Source: Thalassiosira profunda (taxonomy: Eukaryota; Bacillariophyta; Thalassiosirophyceae; Thalassiosirales; Thalassiosiraceae). From it: DNA of 18,532 nt. Both the position numbers and the translations under genes were made by a program. The stretch spans positions 1 to 18,532 of the forward strand of contig JALLAP010000983.1 of NCBI GenBank assembly GCA_036939355.1, read 5' to 3'. Position 1 is the stretch's first letter, and each line of letters begins with the position of its first letter. Under the pieces are notes generated by a model, which was given only the letters and a program-made list of their open reading frames with translations, was not told where the DNA came from and made no database searches. Below, in pieces: positions 10,492-18,018 of this stretch.

Positions 10492-11486
10492 ATGTGGACG
10501 CCTGTCGCCCTCCTCCTGCCGCTCCTCCTCGCCTCCGCGGCGGCCGCCCTGCGCCCCGGCGAGGTGTCCATGGGCACAACAATACTCGCCGTGCGCTTTG
10601 ACGGCGGTGAGTCCGTATTTTGCAAATGAAAATGCGCACATCACAGTGTGATGTGCGCAACTCTGCGATTTTGCAACAGACAGATTGATGATCATCGCTC
10701 ATTCATTGTCCCTCAGGAATTGTCGTCGGCGCCGACACCCGCACCAGCGTGTCCGGATACGTGAGCAATCGCCGCGCCGCCAAATTGACGTTTGTATTGG
10801 ACAGAGACGTCGACGAGTACGTCGCCCCTTCAAGACAATTGGAATTGGAGGGCGAGGGAGAGTGCAGCGGCGATGCGTCGACCTGCGTCCTCTGCCGCTC
10901 CGGATCGGCCGCGGACACGCAGCGCCTCGCCTCCGTCGTAAGATCGGAGCTCGTCTCGCGACGGCTCCTCTACCGCGTCAAGGGCACGGTGACCCACGCC
11001 GCCTCGCTCCTTCGCAACCTATTGGTGAGCAACGAGGACCTGTCGGCCAGCCTCCTTTGCGCGGGGTACGATCACGAATTGAAGAGAGGGGTCATCTACT
11101 CGATTTCGCCGGGGGGCACCATGTTCGAGGAACGAGCGTGGGCGGCCGGGGGATCGGGATCAACCTACATCCTCGGCCATTTGGACTCCCTCTATCCTAA
11201 AGAGGGAGGCTGTCAGATAAAGTTACCTCTGCGATCGGAGGAGGAGGCGGTGGCGTTGGTGCGCGACTCAATTGGGCTGGCGATGGAGCGGGACGGAAGT
11301 TCGGGGGGTTATGTGCGGATGTACGTCGTCGATCGGCGGGGGAAGCGGCCCGTGGCGACGACACCCGCCGGTGATGCGAAGGAAGAGCGTGGGAGGGGGC
11401 GGTCGCCGGCCGAGGCATCGGTGAAGGGTTTTGCGGCGGCGATTGCCCCCGCCAAGCAAGACCGCGGCGGATTGACGAGTGGTTGA
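10492..11486 (+). CDS. 20S proteasome beta-1 subunit (PSMB6-type), catalytic
   Basis: Exons are 10492..10606 and 10717..11486, joined over a 110-bp GTGAGT...CCTCAG intron (phase 1), giving 294 residues. The beta-1 subunit carries the caspase-like peptidase activity of the 20S core. Catalytic residues are all visible: the mature N-terminal Thr after EVSMG (Thr29), Asp in GADTRTS, Lys in RAAKLTF, Ser in GGSGSTY, and Asp/Ser in ERDGSSGG. The beta-1 signature CRSGSAADTQ, including the Arg of the S1 pocket, is present. Three features are odd. The 28-residue propeptide is strongly hydrophobic (VALLLPLLLASAAAA), like a signal peptide. About 20 extra residues lie before CRSGSAADTQ. The C-terminus is extended and Arg/Glu/Ala-rich. 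The ATG at 10492 is the first in-frame ATG after an unspliced upstream stop; a candidate 5' intron could add 29 residues. Confidence in family is high, in the N-terminus moderate. Confidence 0.93.
10633..10659. repeat. 27-nt near-perfect palindrome in the proteasome intron
   Basis: The arm TGCGCACATCACA (10633-10645) is followed by one unpaired G and its exact reverse complement (10647-10659). A weaker outer pair, TTGCAAA near 10620 and TTTTGCAA near 10669, flanks it. It lies within the 110-bp intron of the beta-1 gene. In RNA it would fold as a 12-bp stem with a three-base loop. Confidence 0.9.
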
Positions 11487-12342
11487 TGGGTACAAACGAG
11501 AGATGGAATGGGCTGGGGGTATTGAAAAGGTATGTCTGTCAGAAGGGCGTACATCGGCGCCGGCAGCACAGGAAGTTTGCCGGGCACAACGAGTATCAAA
11601 GGCCGAAACAAAGGACAAGACCTTGGAGAAAATCTTTACGCTTGCAAGAGGTTATGGGAGTTGGCCCGTTGGAGATCTACGAAGGCCCAAACACAGGTCG
11701 GAATGGTAGAAGCGTTTCTTTCCTTTGAGAGGTTATGAGAGTTGACCTGCTGCTATCTACGAGCCTCTCGACCCCTCAGAAAATGAGAGATGTCGCCGCA
11801 AGTGCGTCTCAATCTGCTCAACTGCCCGTGGCGGATTCTTCACGCCTTGCCGTTTGAGGAACTTTCGCGAGACGAAGTGGACTTTGGGCATCGTGCTTGT
11901 GTTGAAAGTCTAGACTTTGCTGGCTGGCTAACACTAGTGGGAATGCTTCGCTGGCTGCAGGCGCAGGCCAAAGCTATTGGTGAGAGCTGATTGGTGATCT
12001 GAAACGGTGGCGTTGGTTTTGGTGGGCGAGTGAATCATGGCAGGACTGATTGTCATCATCCTTTTTCGACACCCTTTTGTCGAGTGCCTTCAGACATGAC
12101 ATGTTTGGCTTGTTTGGATCAATCATGCGAAGAAGATGGGGTATGAGCTTTGTTATGGGAGATTGCTCGTTATCTACGATACGAGCCTCTCGACCGGCGG
12201 TGCATCAAAACAAAACGCTACTCGCAAAGTGGATGCCAACCACAAACTGGAACGGCACTTCTGTTGGTGTGCGAAGCTGAATTGCAGGAGAGGCAATGTC
12301 CAACAAATGCCTCTATGCAACAATTTCGCGGCTGCACTCGCT
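11487..12342. other. Convergent intergenic region with degenerate repeats
   Basis: 856 bp lie between the proteasome stop and the LRR-gene stop, which converge. Short open frames occur (for example 11790-11990, 66 codons) but show no recognisable domain, codon pattern or start context. Three related segments, near 11647-11687, 11728-11773 and 12151-12195, share GTTATGrGAG, ATCTACGA and, in the last two, GAGCCTCTCGACC. I see no tRNA or other RNA gene. Confidence 0.45.
11647..12195 (+). repeat. Three copies of a degenerate ~40-bp repeat
   Basis: Copy 1 (11647-11687) and copy 2 (11728-11773) share AGAGGTTATGrGAGTTG and, after a short variable part, ATCTACGA. Copy 3 (12151-12195) has GTTATGGGAG, ATCTACGA and then TACGAGCCTCTCGACC, a 16-mer identical to copy 2 (11758-11773). 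The copies are dispersed and imperfect. Their origin is unknown. Confidence 0.55.
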
Positions 12343-15027
12343 CTAGTACACGGGAGCTGGGATGCGAACGAAGCGGCGGGTCTCCTGATCCCAAACACGC
12401 TTGGCCGTCTTCCTGGCGCCCTTCGGGATGTACGGCTCGTCGTCGGAGTCGTCATCCTCACCAAACTTCCTCCTGCGCTTGCGGCTCTTCTTCTTGGCGG
12501 CTTGTTTGGTCACCTTCTTGGGAAGCTTGCCGGCGCCATTGACGAAGAGGAGGGGAAGACTCTGCCACCCCATGATGACTTCGAAGATGCAGGACAGCGT
12601 GGGATCGCAAATGGTCTTCCTCCGTAGGTACCAGGCGAGGCCGGGCGTGGTGTAGTCCCAATAGGATTTGGATCTGTCCTTCTTGTTCTTCCGCTTTGGC
12701 AGGATGTCGCAGCCGTATCCAGCCACACCGAGTTCTTGCTGGACGAGGGTCTTCAGGCATGAACAAAAGTGGGTCAGGGCAGCATAGAAAGAAAGGTGGC
12801 CCACACAGCATCCAAAACTCACAATCAAGTACGGCATCAACTCCAGAGGAACGTCGTTGAAGCTCCGGGGATCGTACAGATCCTTGTTCACCTCCGTGAG
12901 AGCAAGGACGACCTTGTATCGGATCTTGACGCCCTCCGCTACGTCGAGCTCGTTGACTTGACAAAATGATACGACAGAGAAAAGAGATTGGTCAGTACAC
13001 AGGAAAGTGCATTGGCAGCGCACAGAAAGAGACAAACGAACTCACTGTTGCGCATCGTCTCAGCACGTTCATTCCGACCCGAAAAATGCACCGCGCAGGT
13101 GTGATTCGAGTTTGCGATCGTCTGAAGACTCGTCGTATCGAAAAGAGCGCCTTTCACGATCTCCGCCTTGCCCCGATCCTCCGCTGGGCGGATTGTCTCG
13201 TATCCCTGCCCGTGTCCCCGCCAGCGCCTCTGTTCCTTCGCATTGTTCTTCAAGCTTTTGTTGCCTTGGAGGTCCAAGCTCAGAAGGGTCGAGTTGTTCT
13301 GCAGGAGATCGACAACGGCAGGCGCGACGGCATCATTCAACCAGTTGCCACTGAGGAGAGAACGCCAGGACGTGAATAAAGGTACGAAGCGCAGACACGA
13401 CAACATTGCAAACGAGAGCTCGCACCTCAGGTCGAGCTCCTCCAACGATTCGTTTTCCTTGAGCGCGGGCAGGATGTGGTTGGCGCCTTTCGTCGTGAGG
13501 TGGTTGTTCGACAGGATGAGGGTCTCTAGAGAGCAGTCGGCATGCTCAAGGATTTTGGCGAGGGCCTTGGCGCCTTGCACCGGAAGCGAATTGAAGCTGA
13601 GGTCGAGATACGTGAGCTTGGACATCGATTTGATGCTCTTCTTCGTGTTGTGGAAGATGCCCGGGAGCGCGAGACCGTTCGAGCTGAGGCAGAGGGACTC
13701 GATGGTCTTATTTTTGGCGAACGACGCTTCGAGCGTCTTCTTGTTTTCCTTGTCCAATCTGGCTCCGGCGAGGGAAAAGAATGTCAGCGCATTCTTCTTG
13801 CCAACGAACTTGGCAATCGAAGCGACGGCCTTTGTGAAGGGTTGATGAAAGAAGCACAGTGATGAGATGGTTGCGTCTGTGAAAGCAAGGAAGAGGGGGC
13901 GGCATCGCACCTCCGAGTCCATGCTCTTGTGGCCAATCTCGAGGCTCTCGCATTTCTTGACCGAGGCCAGAAGCTTGTCGAGGGCGCCCTTGTCTCCGCT
14001 GCCCAGAGCGCAATAGGAGAGATTCACGTGGACGATCGACGAGCTCTTTGCGTTCACTGCCTTGGCGATGGACTTGACTGTATCGGCCGACTCGATGTCG
14101 TTGCGCGAGAGGTCCAGCGAGCACAGGGTTGTGTTCCCCTGGAGGAAGTTGGCCAGCGACGCCAAATCCTCCCCCGAGAGGGAGCAATTCGACAGCGTCA
14201 GGTCCGTCAGCGCTGAAAGAGTAGACAATGAGTGATATTTTGCAGACGACAAGTATGTTCTATGCGAAAGATATAGCCTTACTGAAAGAGTTCTCGAGGG
14301 TGGGGATGACGTTCTCGCCGAGCCAGGGCGATGGAGGAAGGTGGAAGTTCGTGATGCTGAAGCTCTGTCATTGTCGAAATGGATTACGAAGATGAGCGAT
14401 CTGCAACAATTGGCTGGGCAAAAGCAAGTGCTTCTCACCTCCACATCCGAATGCTGCTGGATGCCTTGGGCGAAGTAATCGTAATACGGCAACAGGTCCG
14501 CGTCTGAGATAGGTAGTGTGATGCAGAGGGAGGCGAGTGAGCAACGATGAGAAATTGCAAGTAAGACAGTATCGATACTCACGATACGGCACCTGCGTCA
14601 GCTTGACCTCGCTTCCAAAGTCTGTCATCTCCAACGCCACATTCTCAGCATCTTGTTCCGCCACCAACTCCTTTTCCCCTTTCGCGAACACGCCTGAACA
14701 GTCGTAGCCCACAATTCCGCTGTTGTACCCCCACCGGCTAGTGCGAATGATCTTATCCGTTCCGTCCACGGAGGAGAACTCGGCGGCATTTCTCTTGCCA
14801 TACCAATGCCAACGGCGGCGATGCGTGGACGGCGTCGCGAGGCGAGTCTCGCTCGAGGGGTTGCTCGAGGCATTGCTCGAAGACGCACCGCTCGAGGGAC
14901 GGCCAGCAGCGCTCGCGGCATCCTCCTCCTCGTCCAGAAACTCGCAAGGGTTGGCCTCCCGCTGCTTGCGAGCGCGGGTCGACCGTCGGTGGCTCGGCCC
15001 CTCGTTCTCGTTTCCGGCGCCGCTCAT
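12343..15027 (-). CDS. Leucine-rich repeat protein (ribonuclease-inhibitor type) with basic C-terminal tail
   Basis: Eight exons on the minus strand: 15027..14583, 14503..14439, 14364..14283, 14212..13911, 13829..13426, 13350..13046, 12956..12823, 12750..12343. All have GT-AG introns of 70-89 bp and consistent phases, giving 714 residues. The N-terminus is disordered (RRSTRARKQR, then Ser-rich), followed by a tryptophan-bearing segment WHWYGKRNAAEF and a region reading LLPYYDYFAQGIQQHSDVES. About nine to eleven LRRs follow (roughly residues 198-520), with units such as LCSLDLSRNDI, LTYLDLSFNSL, LETLILSNNHL and LEELDLSGNWL. A cap segment with SNHTC and a helical part (ELMPYLITLVQQ) come next. 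The end is a Lys/Arg-rich tail (KKKSRKRRRKF) followed by an acidic patch, resembling a nuclear localisation signal. LRR solenoids bind proteins; the partner is unknown. The TTTATTACAG just upstream of the start could be the acceptor of a 5' leader intron. Confidence 0.85.
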
Positions 15028-15712
15028 GATGGTGATGTCTGTAATAAACGCGAGGGAGGACGGTCAGCGAGTTAGCATTGTTTCATATTGCAGACGCCCA
15101 GCGGGGATAAGCATTGCAACACAATGAATGACGCGTCCACTCGCCCTCTGCGGCGGCTCTGGGCGGCGATGCGACGCGACAGCGGCGGCTCTCCGCGCCG
15201 GCGATCCCCGATCGATGGACCGGCCCAACCGGGCGCGAGCGACCGTTGCAAATGACGACGGTGGGAGGCAGCGAGAGCGAGAGCAGCGAAAGCAACACCC
15301 CTCGCGTCAGCGCCAGCGGACCCCCGCTGCCAAACAAGACGGCCGTTGCAATTTTCTCACCTGCGGTAAGCTGGGGAGCGTGGGTGGATCGGTCGACCTG
15401 GTATGGGCAGGCGTCGGGGGTGCCGAGGCGGGAGTTGGCGGTTGCGCAGATTGTGCTGGTTTGAGAAGAAGGCAGACGAGAGGGCGAGAATGGGGAGGTA
15501 GATACCTAGAAATGTACGTAGTAACATTTTGAGCTCTCGGTGGCCTCTCGGGCGGCAAGAATGTGGATGCTCTCGCTGTCAAGGTGGAACTAGAGAGAAT
15601 TGGAAGACGGAGCCGGCGAGACAAGGCGGGAAGCGTCGATCCATATATCAAATCACATGTACTTACTACATTTACAGCCGGACATCGAACCGATCCACAT
15701 CGCATCTACGTC
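15028..15712. other. Upstream region of the LRR gene and 3' flank of the GDGLCC-repeat gene
   Basis: 685 bp without a firm gene. On the minus strand TTTATTACAG ends at 15039, eleven bases before the LRR start, and may close a 5' leader intron; a possible donor GTGAGA lies at 15360, but a 322-bp intron would be unusually long here. A short plus-strand frame (15252-15464) is listed separately. A TACGTA hexamer at 15515-15520 sits inside AATGT...ACATT arms. Confidence 0.4.
15252..15464 (+). CDS. Weak candidate: 70-residue open frame of unknown function
   Basis: It opens with ATGACGACGG and encodes a Ser/Glu-rich start (GGSESESSESNTPR), then a moderately hydrophobic part (TAVAIFSPAVSWGAW), ending at 15464. 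A donor-like GTAAGC lies inside it at 15366, so a longer spliced product is possible; TTTACAG at 15671-15677 is one acceptor. It would be antisense to the likely leader of the LRR gene. I recognise no family. Many frames of this length arise by chance in such GC-rich sequence. Confidence 0.15.
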   Translation: MTTVGGSESESSESNTPRVSASGPPLPNKTAVAIFSPAVSWGAWVDRSTWYGQASGVPRRELAVAQIVLV

Positions 15713-17614
15713 TCACTTTTCAGCGCCGTCGCCCACCGCAAACGACACCTCCTTCCGCTCGCCAAACTCCCCGTTCGACGTGGCGATCGTCTCCCCCTCC
15801 CTTGAAAGCACGAAGAATCCCTTCCCCTCCTCGCAGCACAGCCCGTCCTCACCCTCGTCAATCATACGGAACGTGTACTCCCCGTCCGGCAGGCACGCCC
15901 GGCGGGTGTGCACCGCCTGCGGCAGCTCGTACGGCCCTCCCTCCAGCACCGCCTCGCCGGTGGCGTCGTCGACGACGGTCCACCTCGTTTCTTTTGGGTT
16001 GTCGTCCGTCTTGACCGCCAGGAAGAAATCGTCGGCGCACGCCTTATCCTCCCCGTCGCCGTCCGCGTCGAACGGAAGCGCGAACGTCATGCGCTCCTCG
16101 TGAAAGAAGAACGAGCTGACGCCCAGCGTCGCCCCGTCGGCGGTGATGTAGTACCCCCCGTTTCCCTCCTCGCCCAGCCCGTCCCCGCCCGAGTCGGAAA
16201 TGCGAAAGTCGTACACGCCGGGCTGGACGCACTTCTTGTACTCGTGCGATTCGCCTTCGCCGAGGTCCGGGAGGGACGACGCCGACGCCACCTCGACGAC
16301 GCGGCCGTCGGGGTTGGTCCGTTCGAGGGTCCATGCGTTGGCGTCGCCGGTGGCCGGGGCGCGCACGACGACCTTGACGTGGACGCAGGGCGGCGGGCCG
16401 GCGTCCTCCGTGCCGTCGCCGTCGACCTGCCGGGCCGGATCGCTCTGGCGGGAGGGCGCCAGCACCGCGGCCGCGACGACAGTTCCAATCAGCACCAGAA
16501 GTGCGGCGGCGATGGCGCCCTGGCACCGCCGTGTGCGCAGGCGCTCCTTGCACCCCCTCCCGCCCGACGGCGCCGCGGCGCCCCGCTCCTCGTCCTCCCC
16601 GTCGTTTTCACTCCGCCGCTTTCCGCAGTTCACGTCCAGCGCCGCGTTGGGATCCACCACGCGCCCCGCCCGTTCGCTCGGCGTCGCGGGGAAGAAGCTC
16701 CTCACCATCGCCGCCGCCCGCCTCGTCGGGGCCCACACCCCGCCCCACCGCCCATTATCGTTCGCCGGGGCCAACCGCAGCGACGTGGGACTGTTCTCGT
16801 CCCACGCGGCGCACCACCCGATATGCTCCTTGATGGAGCCGAGCGACGCGGACGAGTGGGGCGCCACGCCCCACTGGCCCTGGCGGTGGGCGAGGCGGCG
16901 GGAGCGCTGGTCCCGCCAGGATTGGAAGCCGCCGAGGCCCAAGTCGGCGTCGTAGGGGTGGTCTTCGGTGGGGCCGCAGTGGTCCTCGGTCGCCACCGAC
17001 GCGGCGGGGGCGCCCTCCTCGGCGACGGAGAAGGATCCGGAGGAGGAGAAGGTCGAGAGCACGTCGGGGTAGTCGCCGTAGTCCTTGGCGACGTCCCCGC
17101 CGAAGTCGTCCGCGGCGCCGTGATCCGTGCCCGACCGCTTGTTGTCCTTGGGCGAGCGCCCGAGCGACAGCCGGCCGAGGGTCAACCTCCCCGACCGCCC
17201 GCCCAGCGACGAGGGCGGCACGATGATACTACTACTGCTGCTCTCACTGCCCGCGCCGGCGCGCCGGAGGCTCCGCCCGCTGCCCTCCCGTTCGTCGAAG
17301 TCGTCCCGCCCGTCGTCGAGGCTGCGCAGCTTGCGCTCGTGGTAGACGGCCCCGTCGCGAAGGCGCCGGTACTTCGTCAGCTCGAGGATTTGGTGGGAGC
17401 CGTCCGGCAGTGTGGTGGCCTCGAAGGTCTTGCCGATGACGACGGCGAGGGATCCGTCGGAGCGGGACGTGGACGCGCTGCCGCGGGAGGAGTGGGTGGA
17501 ACCGCTGCGGTGGCTGCGGGACCCGTCGCCGGAGTCGCCGCTGGGGACGCGCCGGGGGGAGGGGGGATCGTCCCGCCGCGCGCGGTCGGGAAAGCCGCCG
17601 TCGTTCGAGGCCAT
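15713..17614 (-). CDS. Type II membrane protein with two GDGLCC-type ectodomain repeats
   Basis: Single exon of 633 residues. I chose the ATG at 17614 for its strong context (ACCATGG); the frame stays open upstream to 17764, but that stretch is unlike the rest and probably leader. Residues 1-360 are charged, Ser/Gly/Arg-rich and likely disordered and cytosolic, apart from a compact segment around 60-105 containing LPDGSHQILELTKYRRLRDG. A membrane span lies at about 366-387 (AIAAALLVLIGTVVAAAVLA), preceded by Arg/Lys. Two related ectodomain units follow, from about Cys410 and Cys526. Each has an acidic DGDG(T)ED lead-in, a YxFRI/YTFRM strand and a turn with GGDGLGEEGNGGY or GEDGLCCEEGKGF, resembling beta-sandwich repeats common in diatom secreted proteins (recollection of the pattern only). 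The acidic loops may bind calcium (inference). The gene is markedly GC-rich compared with genes 1 and 3. Function unknown. Confidence 0.75.
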   Translation of the reverse strand: MASNDGGFPDRARRDDPPSPRRVPSGDSGDGSRSHRSGSTHSSRGSASTSRSDGSLAVVIGKTFEATTLPDGSHQILELTKYRRLRDGAVYHERKLRSLDDGRDDFDEREGSGRSLRRAGAGSESSSSSIIVPPSSLGGRSGRLTLGRLSLGRSPKDNKRSGTDHGAADDFGGDVAKDYGDYPDVLSTFSSSGSFSVAEEGAPAASVATEDHCGPTEDHPYDADLGLGGFQSWRDQRSRRLAHRQGQWGVAPHSSASLGSIKEHIGWCAAWDENSPTSLRLAPANDNGRWGGVWAPTRRAAAMVRSFFPATPSERAGRVVDPNAALDVNCGKRRSENDGEDEERGAAAPSGGRGCKERLRTRRCQGAIAAALLVLIGTVVAAAVLAPSRQSDPARQVDGDGTEDAGPPPCVHVKVVVRAPATGDANAWTLERTNPDGRVVEVASASSLPDLGEGESHEYKKCVQPGVYDFRISDSGGDGLGEEGNGGYYITADGATLGVSSFFFHEERMTFALPFDADGDGEDKACADDFFLAVKTDDNPKETRWTVVDDATGEAVLEGGPYELPQAVHTRRACLPDGEYTFRMIDEGEDGLCCEEGKGFFVLSREGETIATSNGEFGERKEVSFAVGDGAEK

Positions 17615-17770
17615 GGTATCGATATTGGGTTCGGTGAAATCGCAATGGGGTTTGTGCGACGGTGATGTGTGTTTGGCGCTTTGCCAAGACTTCTTCTTGT
17701 GCCGGCAGGCGGGCAAAAAGAGCTGCAAAGAGCACGCTTGTGAGCGAAAATCAGTTGGTGTCAAGTCGAT

Positions 17771-17794
17771 TTCGAGCCTACGTAGGAACTCGAA
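17771..17794. promoter_or_regulatory. Palindrome centred on TACGTA
   Basis: The 10-bp palindrome CCTACGTAGG is enclosed by TTCGAG on the left and, after two extra bases, CTCGAA on the right. The ACGT core is the kind bound by bZIP dimers (A-box TACGTA in plants, established). Whether it is bound here is inference. Confidence 0.6.
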
Positions 17795-17853
17795 GATTCA
17801 CTACTAGAGCACAGAGAATTGCAACTGACTAAATTAGATGAATGAGGCAAATA

Positions 17854-17867
17854 CGTACCTAGGTACG
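17854..17867. promoter_or_regulatory. 14-bp perfect palindrome CGTACCTAGGTACG
   Basis: It is a perfect self-complementary 14-mer in the divergent promoter, overlapping a TACGTA hexamer at 17852-17857. It could be a dimeric factor site. No direct evidence of binding is available. Confidence 0.6.
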
Positions 17868-18018
17868 CACTTACGCAAACACCCCCACCCAACACCCAAC
17901 CACCACAAACCAAAACAAAGCAAGATCCAACGCCGCTGGAGCAGCCTCCCCATCCCTGCCGGCGGCTCAACCCTTACCAGCCCGCACTCCACCCCGGCCG
18001 CCTCATATTGACCGCTGC

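Larger units (their letters stand above)
17615..18018. promoter_or_regulatory. Divergent promoter region between the GDGLCC-repeat gene and the PX-domain gene
   Basis: 404 bp separate two divergent start codons. Two strong palindromes lie within it: CCTACGTAGG (17777-17786), flanked by TTCGAG and CTCGAA arms, and CGTACCTAGGTACG (17854-17867). The right part (about 17880-17940) is rich in C and A on the plus strand. No TATA-like box stands out. It probably contains both promoters and leaders. Confidence 0.5.

Noticed and set aside
10341..10625. Upstream extension of the PPR-like reading frame to 10625
   Set aside because: It would run antisense through the first exon and intron of the proteasome gene; the ATG at 10340 opens a convincing organelle presequence instead.
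12050..12090. Short hairpin CGACA...TGTCG as a terminator-like element
   Set aside because: Only five base pairs, and hairpin terminators of this kind are not meaningful in a eukaryotic nuclear gene.
15908..17665. 585-codon open frame on the plus strand
   Set aside because: It lies antisense to the GC-rich GDGLCC-repeat gene, is full of Arg, Pro, Gly and Ala, and has no domain; long antisense frames are expected in such GC-rich coding sequence.
17615..17764. 50-residue N-terminal extension of the GDGLCC-repeat protein
   Set aside because: The ATG at 17614 has a much better context, and the extra stretch lacks the composition of the rest of the gene.
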